A stretch of DNA of 64,000 nt from Xestospongia bergquistia (taxonomy: Eukaryota; Porifera; Demospongiae; Haplosclerida; Petrosiidae): positions 4,787,501 through 4,851,500 of the forward strand of contig OZ014425.1 in NCBI GenBank assembly GCA_963965975.1, in the 5' to 3' direction. Numbering within the stretch: position 1 is the first letter of the stretch; the number at the start of each line of letters is the position of its first letter. A model generated the notes under the pieces. It saw only the letters and a program-made list of their open reading frames with translations, searched no databases and had not been told where the DNA came from. The position numbers and the translations under genes are program-made. This document shows positions 44,205-54,698 of this stretch, piece after piece.

Positions 44205-44933
44205 ATGGCAGAAGCCATTACAGAGCCACTTCATGTGACTGACAGGTCTCTTATATCGCAAATAACGAAGGTACTTGAGTCGAGTACACCTACTTCAACA
44301 GCTTCAACCCAGCCACAACTGGACACCACACAGTTACCAAAGAAACGAGGTCGTCCACAAAAGACTCAATCCCAAATTAGTTCTGATTCAAGAGATAAGA
44401 ATTTAGAGCCAAAACAGAAACGTAAAAGATATCGTAGTCAAAAACAAGTTCACGAGCTTCTCAAAACTTTAGGGATAAAAGATCCTGACAGTGTGTCAGC
44501 TTGTCTCAAAGAAGGCATTCGCAGAGAATTTATCAAACTCTCTCCTCCCTTGGAAGACTCTGATGGAAAATTTGGTCTAGATCAGATTTTAGTTACTGAT
44601 ATGTGTTATCAATGTACTCGTAGGATCACTGCTAAAATTAGAGATGTACTAGAACAAAAAGAAGTTGGACATGACTATGAAGACGGAGCACCTGATTCCA
44701 AAGTTAGATGTCCTGAAAATTGCTGTGGTTTTTATGTGACAAATATGTGCACAGGGACACCTAAACTTGACACTGGCAAGTTTCATAATCATTGTACAAA
44801 ATGTCGTGGGTTTGGTCGTTGCCTTAATGATTACCGTGAAGTCCATTGCCCTAAGTGTAACAAACATTATTATGGGACAGATATTTTCCAATGTATACGA
44901 TGTCATCCAGAACAGGCTGAGTGCATTGTGTAG
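44205..44933 (+). CDS. AT-hook and cysteine-rich protein, unrecognised
   Basis: One 242-codon frame without introns; the ATG is in the context AAAGATGG. Residues 46-53 (KKRGRPQK) are an AT-hook core, and basic stretches (KQKRKRYRSQK) follow, so nuclear DNA binding is likely. Residues 78-110 form a helical segment (VHELLKTLGIKDPDSVS). The C-terminal 110 residues hold about 15 Cys and several His: CYQC (134-137), CPENCC (169-174), HNHCTKCRGFGRC (194-206), HCPKCNKHYY (214-223) and CIRCH (230-234). This pattern suggests two or three zinc sites, with the RGFGRCLNDYREVHCPKC stretch as a possible family mark. I could not place it in a named family. Similar proteins may exist as multi-copy sponge genes. 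AATAAA is at 45138. Confidence 0.75.
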   Translation: MAEAITEPLHVTDRSLISQITKVLESSTPTSTASTQPQLDTTQLPKKRGRPQKTQSQISSDSRDKNLEPKQKRKRYRSQKQVHELLKTLGIKDPDSVSACLKEGIRREFIKLSPPLEDSDGKFGLDQILVTDMCYQCTRRITAKIRDVLEQKEVGHDYEDGAPDSKVRCPENCCGFYVTNMCTGTPKLDTGKFHNHCTKCRGFGRCLNDYREVHCPKCNKHYYGTDIFQCIRCHPEQAECIV

Positions 44934-45041
44934 ATCTACTCAAACTTGAGTTGTATTTCATCTAAAACTATACCGGCTTGTAATTTCATTGTTGTATTAT
45001 TTTGGTCCTTACATTTACTATGACAACCATATATCTCTTTC

Positions 45042-45086
45042 TTAAATTGGGTTTTTTATTTATTTTAAATTGGGTTTTTTATTTAT
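45042..45086. repeat. 22-bp tandem duplication in the 3' flank
   Basis: TTAAATTGGGTTTTTTATTT followed by AT occurs at 45042-45063 and again at 45065-45086, identical. Confidence 0.9.
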
Positions 45087-45169
45087 CAAAAAATCTGTTT
45101 CATAAGTTTACATGACACTACTAAATTATTTATCATTAATAAACTCAGTAAATTAATGTAAATTATTTG

Positions 45170-46223
45170 TTAAGCTTTGACATAAACAATAAAGTCCTTT
45201 CCTAGAACGCTGTAGTCATGGTCACCACCAGTTTCCTTTGCTTTAGCAAGAAATGCTTTGTGTGCCTCAGGAGAAGAAGATGTTGCCTTCACAGCATCAA
45301 CTTCCTTCATTGCTTGAACCCATTTCCAAATAAGGGGTAGCTTGTCTTGTGTATAAATAGCATTAAAATCTAGATATGAAAGTTTCAAGTCATCAAATCA
45401 GAATTAAACTTAAAAATAAAAGTCTATTTAAACTTACTACTATATAACTTACCAGGGTTAGTACTTGTTAGTGCTGGTATTCGTTCAAACCATGGCCATA
45501 TTAGCAGATCAATAGCTGTGACTTCACTACCCAATATGAAAGGGCCACCGTATTGAGCGATTACTGCTTCCACCGACTTTAAGTACTTGAGAATGTTCTG
45601 TGCTGCGTTGTCGTCTTGTTTGTTAAAATAGTATTTGTAATAATTTGGAGTAAACTAGAATAAAAGAATGTTATTATTAATGGAAAATGTAGATAAAAGA
45701 ATGACAAATATTGAATAGAGATATATAGTATAGTAGTACCTGTTCGCCAAAATCATTTAATATAAGCTTGCTTTGTGCTTTTTTATATGCATCAGATGGC
45801 CATAACTTTTGATCTCCATAAATCTCATCAATGTAGTCTAAGAATAAAATAAAAGTCCTGTATTATTTTAATTCTTAAATCATAATTTACCAAAGACAAC
45901 AGATGATTCTCGTATGATGTGTCCATTGTGTTCGATAACAGGTACTTTGCCAAATGGATTGATTTCCTCCAAAAACCATTCTGGTTTTAAACGCAAATGA
46001 ATCTCAATGATTTCATGTGTTATTCCCTTAGCAGCAGCAACAAGTCTGGCTCTCTATCATATACGAAAAAGACAATAACTTCAGGTTTTTTCACAAAACC
46101 AAAAAGGTCAATTGTGTATGTCAACATTACCTGTGCGTAAGGGCAGATAGGATTGCTGTAAATCCTAAGAGGGACATCTGCTGGTTTTGCAGGAGGTTTA
46201 GAGTTCTCTAATTTGACTGACAT
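45170..46223 (-). CDS. GSTO1: Omega-class glutathione S-transferase
   Basis: Five exons, complement of 45170-45369, 45453-45654, 45740-45837, 45891-46053 and 46131-46223; 251 residues (human GSTO1 241). The N-terminal thioredoxin fold has RIYSNPICPYAQRARL, with the omega active-site cysteine in place of Tyr/Ser, then KPEWFLEEINPFGKVPVIE and the glutathione-binding ESS. The helical domain has TAIDLLIWPWFER and a typical WKWVQAMKEVDAV end. Omega GSTs act as thiol transferases and dehydroascorbate reductases. The frame is open upstream to 46343, but the conserved start and spacing favour the ATG at 46223. The 3' end faces the AT-hook gene, with 236 bp between stops. Confidence 0.93.
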
Positions 46224-46436
46224 CTTGGACACTGAGAGATCGGATTGTCTATACTCGGCAACAGTCTGACCCTCCTCTTTATAAAATAAATTGAATTGCT
46301 GAGTTGTATAAATTATAGTATTCATTGCTACAACGTAGCACAATTGTCCTGCTACAAGTCAGCAAGTGGAGCAATTGAATTGAAAATTTAAACATAACAT
46401 TGTTTATATTGACACACACACATGAAAACACTCTAT

Positions 46437-49400
46437 CTATAATCTAGTTGCCTCTTCTTGTTGTCTTCTTTGATTCTCCAACAGACGAAGATGTTCGTTG
46501 GCATCACCTGTATCAGTTTGAGTTTTCTTTTTAGTTTTTTTACGACGATAAGTTATTTGTAATAATATAATAATTATAACTAGAAGAATGGATAAAATTA
46601 AATAGATCAATGATTATGATAAATGGCTGAACAACCAATAGAATGGATGAATGTTTGTATGATGCATGAATAAATAGATGGATTCATTTAAAGGAAGAGA
46701 GATACATACTAACTTGTAGCAACAATACCAGCTAGTACCCAGTACCAATTCTTCTTTAACCACTCAACAATAGAAGTAAAAGATGGGATCAAATCCTATA
46801 ATATTCAAATCATTCAAATATACATATATTTTTATTATATCTTACTCTCAGATCATCTAATGGCTTATTAGTGTCTACAAAGATACATTCACTACAATTA
46901 ATGTAATATATTCTTATAGAGCAATTCAATATAATGTTTACCCATTATCATTACAGTATCCTGTGAAATCTTTGCATGGAAATCCAGACTGTATAGTTGC
47001 ATTAGCTACATCTATTGATATAATGAATATAACAAATAATGATATATTATGAGGATAAATTTACTTGGTCTATCAAATGTAGACTGACATGTACCATCTG
47101 GTTCAAACTGACAACAGACATGACATAGCTAGAGAGAGAGAGAGAGAGAGACAGAAAGACAGACAGAGACAGAGAGACAGAGACAGAGACAGAGACAGAC
47201 AGAGAGACAGAGACAGAGACAGAGAGAGTCAGATGACTACTGCTCCACATCCTCATACATTACTTGATTTTCTTCTTCATCATCAGTCTCTGTACAGAAG
47301 CAAGGTACAGCATTATACTTTAGACAAACAGAACCAGAACAGACTCCATCGACACAAACATTATTTCCATCATTACAGTAACTGGAATTATCTCGTGCTT
47401 GTTGTGGACAACTTCCATTGATACCAGTGATCAATTCAAGGTCAAGAACAAACATTAGTTAATTTAAACAAGACTTAAAAGTATTAAAAGGATATTTGCA
47501 TGTAGATTGTCCAAGACATTCAACTCCTTCTCTGCATACTACATCAACTCCAGCTATAGTACAATTCTCTCTGCAACAGGCATACTTGTGAGGACTGGAA
47601 TAAAGAGACAGAAACTCATACTCAATCTAGTATAGGAATGAGACTATCTAACCTGCATTCTGCATCATCTTCTATTTCACAAACTCCAATTTTACAACAA
47701 GGATCATTCTGTTTACAAGTATCATTAGAACCACAGTCACATTGTTCAGTGCCTTCAACTATACCATTGCCACAAACTTGGCTGAATGGTCCTGATAGAG
47801 AGAGAGAGAGAGAGAGAGAGAGGTATGATCATCAGTCATTCTTCAATAACTTACGTATTACAAAGCAGTCACCATTGTTAACAATAGTACGTCCCATTAC
47901 ATCTCGACTACAACTGGAAAACTTTCTATTATTTGGCAAGTTACCATCAGTAGCCGTTGGATACATTATATAATTTCCTTCAGATCCTCCAGGGGAACAG
48001 CTACCAGAAGGATCATGCTAACAGAAAGAGTAACTTAATAGAGAGTAAAGTCTGGTTACTTACTGGTGAACCAAAATTATGTCCAATTTCATGAGCTGTA
48101 ACAAGAAAGGAAACTGCTTGAGGTAGTCTGCGACCAAAGTTAATTAAAGTTGTTAGACCTGTATTGAGACTGAAGAAATAACAGCCAATTATATTCCATT
48201 TCCAATACTACATTATAATTATAATAAATTACATTATAAAATTAATAACGTATTACTGACTTTAATTCTCCTCCAAATGTTTGTGTTCTCTCTTGACATA
48301 TACCTCCAGCAAGAGCTCCAGCTGAAATAAAAAAAAATAAATATTTTTTATTACTCTTTAAATTTCTTACTTGGATCAGCTACATAAGCTAAACCAACAG
48401 TACCTATAATGGATGTATGAATAATCTAAATAGATGAAAACTAAATAGATGGATGGATGGATGGACAGATTGACAGAAGATAAATGGATGGATGAATAGT
48501 TACCTAAAAAATCTCTATATGTAAACAGATGACCTAGACAGACTGAATTGAATTCCTATTAGATGTCATAATGTTGCATAATTATTTTATGGAGAAGACT
48601 CACGAAAGCTGCAAAGGCTGTGAGTAATTCATCAACTGTAAATGTTCCATAGAGTGGATTATTACTGGGATTGTTAGTTTTAATAATCTATAATATAATT
48701 CACACATGAATATCATATGATAATCACATGACACATACATCAGCTGCAGTTATGGCTACTCCATACCCTGTTAACTCTCTACTACCATCAATAAATGTTG
48801 TATCTCTATAAAAAATATAATAATATTTAACTATTAAAAACAGGGTGATTTACCTATAAATTTTGTCAGATTCTGTAATATGTAGAGCCATTTCATCTAA
48901 AGTCTTTTGCAAAAAATAATAAAATATTTATGTCAATTTTATGACATACAGTAGCTTCATCATTGTTGCCAACATTTGAATAAAACTGGTAATCGGCCCA
49001 AACATGTATTGTACATGTGTCCAATGGAGAATCCTCTATTAACCCCTCCCAGTAAAATTCATTCTATATATTTACAAACCACTACTACCTTGTCCTTGTC
49101 TTTTCTTCAACTGTTGCTGTCTACTTGTCTTGTGAAAATACCCACCTGATTTCTATTAATCAATAAACTAATGACAATTTGATGACATATGATGAACTCC
49201 TTTAAATATAATAGAATAGATGCCCACCTGGAGTGTCTGTAAGTATGTGCTATGTCGTCCATGACCACACAGATGAGGGTGAGTGAGGTTAACATCACTA
49301 GCTTTATAGACAAGGACATTGTCATCTCCTTGAATTGTTGGGAAATATCTAGCCAAAAATAACAGTAGTTAGTTTGAATAGATACGTCAGTGTGTACATA

Positions 49401-50149
49401 CTTGGCAATCTGTTCTACATGGTATGTTTCTCTATAATGTAGAGAGAGATATTGTAAATTACCTTTGAAAATCTCTCTCTCCTCTCTCTCTCCTTTTTAC
49501 TTACCCAGGAACATGAATAATCCCCTCAAAATGACTTTCAGAGATCTTACCATGAACAAGAGAGTTCTTTTCACCTAGAGTGAGACAAAAGACAATAAGT
49601 GCCCTCACTATCAGATTTCATTCTACTGACCCCTAACATGACCAATAATTATATGTCGAGTATCCACTTTCCTTATATGGATATGACCATTATCTTCATG
49701 AACTCTCAAATGAAAGTCGGATGTGAAGAGATGCTGGTTAGTTGCAACATGAAGCTGAAACTCTCTGCAATAGAAGATGGAGAAATTAACATTATAGATG
49801 AAGTTGTCTGATATATATAAGTGTTAAGGTTTGGAAATATGAATCAATATTTCTGATCTACTGATGAGAGTTAGTAACTAGTTTTATAGTGTATTTTTAC
49901 TGCAGGACTATTACCTTCCATGAGAATTAAAGTGTACGTATGCAGTGATATGTTTGTTTGAAGACTCAATAAATGATGGAACAGCTTTTACTGACTCATA
50001 ATACTTGATATAGTCCTCTAGAGTCAAAACTGCAAAAAGGAGAAGTAATTTATCGTAGGATTATTATAATTATAAATTTATCTATTACCTGAGAGAGTGA
50101 AATTACTTAGAATATAATAGAACAACAAAAATTGTTTGCAACAAGCCAT
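46437..50149 (-). CDS. ADAM10: ADAM10/Kuzbanian-like membrane metalloprotease
   Basis: Twenty-four exons, complement of 46437-46579, 46714-46795, 46846-46891, 46942-47011, 47065-47128, 47264-47426, 47496-47594, 47653-47791, 47855-48017, 48064-48169, 48261-48321, 48371-48403, 48504-48555, 48604-48687, 48739-48805, 48854-48903, 48950-49035, 49089-49152, 49228-49348, 49402-49431, 49505-49574, 49631-49764, 49915-50029 and 50089-50149; 700 residues. Order: signal peptide, prodomain ([11 protein letters not shown]), cysteine switch PHLCGHG (C164), basic cleavage site KKR, catalytic domain with [12 protein letters not shown] (zinc histidines 369, 373, 379) and YIMYPTA Met-turn, disintegrin part ([16 protein letters not shown]), and a membrane-proximal Cys domain ([21 protein letters not shown]). 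A transmembrane helix and a basic tail follow. The Cys domain is closer to ADAM10 than ADAM17; some catalytic stretches look ADAM17-like. The expected role is ectodomain shedding, including Notch S2 cleavage. Confidence 0.9.
47131..47229. repeat. (GA)n/(GACA)n microsatellite at an ADAM 3' splice site
   Basis: GA followed by mixed GACA/GAGA units on the plus strand, CT/TGTC on the sense strand. It abuts the acceptor at 47129-47130. A second (GA)n tract (47797-47822) sits at another acceptor of the same gene. Confidence 0.93.
47427..47495 (-). other. U12-type AT-AC intron of the ADAM gene
   Basis: A 69-bp intron. On the sense strand it opens ATATCCTTTT, the full U12 AT-AC 5' site, and ends ATCAC. 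TTCTTGAC, a near-match to the U12 branch site, has its branch adenosine at about 47442, 15 bases from the 3' end. No GT-AG pair keeps the frame with sensible sites. This splice gives TC|NGINGSC, matching ADAM10 ICNGFTALC in spacing. Confidence 0.88.
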
Positions 50150-50295
50150 TATACAACGCTCAGCAGCCACTCCCTTCATCATGTGACGCATTAGCTCCAA
50201 CTTAGGAAATAGGGAGGAGCTCGTAATTGGGTCATTTGACTTAACAGGGCATTCCTCAGCGCCTCGTCACCTTTCGTTCTCTCTCCCCTCCAGAC
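50150..50295. promoter_or_regulatory. Bidirectional promoter, ADAM10-like/secreted protein
   Basis: 146 bp between divergent start codons. It includes TGACGCA (near 50184) and an inverted CCAAT-like ATTGG (near 50227). Function is inferred from spacing only. Confidence 0.5.
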
Positions 50296-51253
50296 ATGAA
50301 GATCTTTACAACGATACTAGTTCTCAGCATTGTTGGTAAGTGATCAGCAACAAATGTAAGAAAATACATAAAAAGTAAAAACGCTATTTTCATGATATCC
50401 TTTGTGTCTCCAGCTCTCGCAACTGAAGCATGTACAGTTTGGATGAATCAAACTTATGACAACACAACTGCTTCTCTTGAAAATGGGACACCTTTGGGCT
50501 ATGCTCGACTTACAATACCAAATCCAGAGCTTATGGCAACTGATCCATGTGTCACTATAACAGCAACTCAGGACAACCAATATATTGAAGTCAATGTGAG
50601 TTAAACAAGACATGAGCACTTGAACTATTATTAAAATATGATTCATTTGGAATCTTATCTTTATGTAGATACAAACAACTCAATTTAGTTCATCTAGAAT
50701 CTGGTAAGTTTTTGTTCTATTTGATCTATTTACATTTTCAATCATCAATAGTGTTACTATTAACAATGATGTTGAAGCAGCTTGTGGTAATGTAAGAAAA
50801 ATAACATGTAAATTACTTGATTTAATATTTTATTTATTTCTAGGGAATTGCATCATATTGTAGACGTGTTCCTGCTATTAGTATGACAGCTAAATTCTTC
50901 TGTGATGATTCTTGCGATCTTTCAGACACTGAAATATATTATCGGGTCACACTAAGTACTCCTGTTGGTCAGTCCTTTATATCTATCCATTAATCCATTT
51001 ATCCATCCATTTATTCATCTGAGTTGTTCCATCCATTTATTCTGTCTATTTCAATACAGATTTTGATGATGAATATTGGTGTGATAATAGACCAGGTGAC
51101 TATCCTTCAAGTCTTTTGTTCCAGTCTACACCTGGTAGAATCACTCAACCTACAACATATACTGGAGCAGGTTATACAATATCACTATCTCTACCGCTAT
51201 TGTTAGCACTACTTCTTACACTGTTTGGACTACATCACTTTTTTAAAGTATAA
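50296..51253 (+). CDS. Secreted or membrane-anchored cysteine-rich protein, unrecognised
   Basis: Six exons: 50296-50335, 50414-50595, 50669-50703, 50752-50791, 50844-50967 and 51060-51253; 204 residues. Residues 1-19 (MKIFTTILVLSIVALATEA) are a signal peptide. The mature part has eight cysteines (ACTVW, DPCVT, ICVT, AACGNG, SYCRR, FFCDDSC, YWCDN) and several N-glycosylation sites (NQT, NTT, NGT). It ends in a Thr/Gly-rich stretch and a hydrophobic tail (ISLSLPLLLALLLTLFGLHH) with almost nothing after it, which fits a GPI signal or a tail-anchored form. Eight cysteines and this size recall small Ly6/CD59-like surface proteins, but spacing does not let me assign it. Splice at 50791 (GTAAGA) was chosen because it keeps GIASYC in frame. 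Confidence 0.75.
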
Positions 51254-51760
51254 AATACCAAGTTAGAACCATCATTATGTTCTTGAATACAGTGACTGTT
51301 TTAACATTTATTTATTTGTCTTTTAAGTCTTTTTAAAATGCTGCAATTATATTTGTGTTTTTTCTTTGATGCACACACAATTATTACATACACACAGCTC
51401 TTTTTATTTTAAACAATGTAGGAGTGTTGAGAGAGAGAGACAGCAATTGCTATATATGTAGTGGAATTTGTCAGATAGAATGTCTTGAAGCTGGACTTCA
51501 AGGTTCTCTTTTCTGGCACCACCAATATATGATCTCATTCTCTATATATACACTCCTCCTCACTTTTCTGTTTGGTATTTATCCATGTATGGTATTAACA
51601 ATTCACTTGCCAAAAAGGAAGCTCTATAGGTTATTCTATTATCTCCCGTCAGAATGGAATGACTATGAATATTATTATCATAACAATTCCATGGTTACAA
51701 AGTATACAACATATTGTCTCAAAAATAGAGGATTAAAACAATAGAAATTATTTCTGGATG
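51254..51760. other. Convergent 3' region between secreted protein and EDEM1
   Basis: About 500 bp. It holds a plus-strand open frame (51424-51744, about 106 codons, no ATG at its start, one hydrophobic segment FSIYTLLLTFLFGIYPCMVL). I cannot support it as a gene; it may be chance or an unseen exon. Confidence 0.4.
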
Positions 51761-54579
51761 TTATCTGTTCTCGTGTAAACCAACCAGCTGTTCTAATTCA
51801 CCAAACTGTTGCCTACTTAGTGGCAATGAATGTCTTCTTAATTTGTTATATGCGGCACACTATGTAATGAATGGATTAATAAATGGACATATGAATAGAA
51901 AAATGGACACACGCACACAGAATGGAAAGCAATTAAACAAGTTACACAAAGACAATGACATACATTAGACAGTATATATATAGATCATACTTACTGAAGA
52001 AGAAATTTGACTTTCATTTACTCTAGCAATAGCATGATTCATATCTTGGTATGTATTTTTGTAAAGATTGTGTTGTTCATGTACTTTCCAAGATTTTTGT
52101 CGTAGTTCAGGATCTAAGCGTAACAGATGTCCTTCTGTTGTAAATATATAATTTGAAGCTTGTTTGTTGAGGGTGTGGTCTATATCAAACAGCTGTAAAA
52201 GAAAGTCTATTATAATATATAATATAATATATGGGGCTGTTCTCTGTATTCAAAATTAATTAGCATTAATTAATATTTATTATCACTGTCATGTGACAAT
52301 ATCTCTATATTAATGATAACCTCTTTATTAATTGTCATTAATAAAGAGATATTGTGATAACTGGTCACATGATAATAATAAAGAGGTATTGTGATAGTTG
52401 GTCACATGACACTCACAAGATAGAGATATTTGCATGTTTCACTGAGAAAGAAGCTCTCCATTCTGTCCTCTTGAGTCTTACCGACTACATCATGAAGTGT
52501 TGCATAACCACACCTACATATTGTAGGTAGACTAAAAATATAAGAGAAATAGGTGAACTAACTTTGCTTTTGTGTATTTCTCCAAACTATTCAGTATATC
52601 AGTACCAACATGAAGATAAAATGGATTTTGAGTAGCCTAGAATAGTTATAAAAATGGACACAAGTTGGATGGTTATCTATCTAGTTATTAACTCGATTTG
52701 TCCATCCATCCATTCATTTACTTGATAAAGAAAATAGGTAGATTCCACTAGTTCAGGACGTAATGGATAAAATGAAACAACGGGAGTTTGAGCTCTCCAA
52801 TCAAATCTTTCAGGAAGAGCATCATATCGTCTCCATAATGTATAATACAGAGCATGTGTACAAATAGCTTCATCAAGATCTCCAGCTAACACCTGAGGAG
52901 AGAGGGAGAGTGAATTATATTTACAAGTGAATCTAACTGACTTGGAGTCCTGCAAATGATGCCGAGAGTGAGTCAATCCAGTAATTAAAGAGTTTGCCAT
53001 TTGCATAGCCTACATTGACGTATAATGGAAGATGTTTGGATTTACCACTAATTAATAACTCTACACAACTGTTCCTATAATTAGAAGATAATAGGAAATT
53101 ATGGTATCTCACTTGCTCACCCTTTTCTCAAATGTTTCACAATATTAGAATATAATTCAGTGAACATTTCTAAGTCTTCTCTTTCTCCGTATAAAATATA
53201 TGACTACAATAATTAGTGTATTATTAATAATTAAATTTATTATAATTAATTAATTACCTTTAATAAGTACTCATAAAAGGAGTCGATCCCTGCTCCAATA
53301 CCACTCATTGACCCCACCCAATTTCCACTATGAATGTCTATCACATTACCTAGGAAATCAATCCATAAACCACACCCACATCAATTACACTTTTCCTACC
53401 AATTAATCCAGTCCGAGGGTGACGATGATCCCAAATAACTCGGACAGCTTTTCTAGCAAGGTTTTCATAAACGGGATCACCAAGGAGACGACTTAATAAT
53501 GAAAACTCAACAGTCAGAGTTCCAGCCCCAGCTGTACAAGTCTCTAAGACACCATTAGGTGGTATACCATGACAAAGATTTATCTAAAAGAAGGAGAACA
53601 TCAGTGAAGTTTGAGCTCTGTATTTATCATTATGATATTGTATATCCTTCCCCTCTATGTCTTACTGACTCTGGGATGGGGTAATCCTGTGGTTGTATTA
53701 TCAAAGGCTGGTAATAGTCTTGTTGCTAGGTCATGTGCTAAATGTAATAGTTCGTTATCATAATTGTCAGGAGCAAATTGACCTAATGTCTGATGAGGGT
53801 CTGTGATTATTAAATGCGCTGATAATAGAGAACCCAATATCCTAATAAAGGTAACCATGGTGATTTGAATTTCAAATAAGATAATTGACATACCTTATTG
53901 TAGCTTCAAATACTTGTACTGTAGTACAATGATTAAAAGAAACATTAGATATTATATACTGAACTGCTTTTTTAAATTCCTCAACATCGCCCATTACCTT
54001 GGGAAAGAAATAATTTCATAGATGCACTGTTAAATAGAAACTCACAACTAAAGTATCTAGAGAGTCTATTAAAGTGAGAGAATAATCACCTAATGCATCG
54101 TTAATATTAATATTAGACCTAAAATGAGTAGATTGTTAAGATACCACACCTACCAATATCTCACATACGGGTTGTCCCAATCATGTCCCCGTCCTTTACA
54201 ATGAATTGGATCAAGTTCGTCTTCAGGAAAAGCATGAGTAATGTAATGATTATATCCCCAATAGAACATGTCATACGCTTCTTGCCTCATGTGAAGACGT
54301 AGCTCTTCTGAAAATGGACGATGAGCTGTGAGAACAAGAATAGAGTATATTGGGAATTATCTGAAAAGATAGTTTCTCCCACTTACTTAATGAAGAGATG
54401 GGTACTATTGAGGTAATGTTGACTGGTGATTTATCATTTTGGGGCTGAAATAACATTAACAAATGAGGCAGAGAATTCCATAAGATGTTAGTCATAACCA
54501 TACTGAACCAGAAACATTTAATTCCACGACGAGAGGGTCCACCACGTTGTAGCTCTTCGTTAACAGAGCCACTAGCCAT
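51761..54579 (-). CDS. EDEM1: EDEM1, ER degradation-enhancing mannosidase (GH47)
   Basis: Fourteen exons, complement of 51761-51859, 51995-52192, 52417-52513, 52563-52636, 52722-52892, 52942-53074, 53121-53203, 53258-53349, 53400-53583, 53670-53841, 53894-53997, 54046-54118, 54169-54325 and 54387-54579; 609 residues (human 657). Residues 20-45 are a hydrophobic signal-anchor. The GH47 domain follows: [133 protein letters not shown] and FTTEGH. It trims mannose from misfolded glycoproteins and passes them to ER-associated degradation. The tail is shorter than in human but keeps the C...RR.SLPL pattern. Confidence 0.95.
52321..52410. repeat. Hairpin plus near-duplicate in an EDEM1 intron
   Basis: CTCTTTATTAAT (52322-52333) pairs with ATTAATAAAGAG (52338-52349) across a four-base loop. 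The segment AATAAAGAGATATTGTGATA ... GTCACATGAT at 52340-52373 is repeated at 52377-52410 with about 85% identity. Confidence 0.75.
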
Positions 54580-54698
54580 TCAATGATCGAGGAGAATAGA
54601 GGTAGCAAAAATTAACCCCTTTGCTGTAAACACAGTGGGAGGGGCTGATTATAATGGGCGTGGTTTTGTTTTATGAATATTAAATAATTATGACTTTT

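Noticed and set aside
47653-47791. ADAM17 identity for the protease
   Set aside because: Parts of the catalytic domain (LFTYRDF, YIMYP) look ADAM17-like, but the membrane-proximal cysteine pattern ([15 protein letters not shown]) fits ADAM10 better.
51424-51744. 106-codon plus-strand frame downstream of the secreted protein
   Set aside because: No ATG at its start, no family match; left as part of the 3' region.
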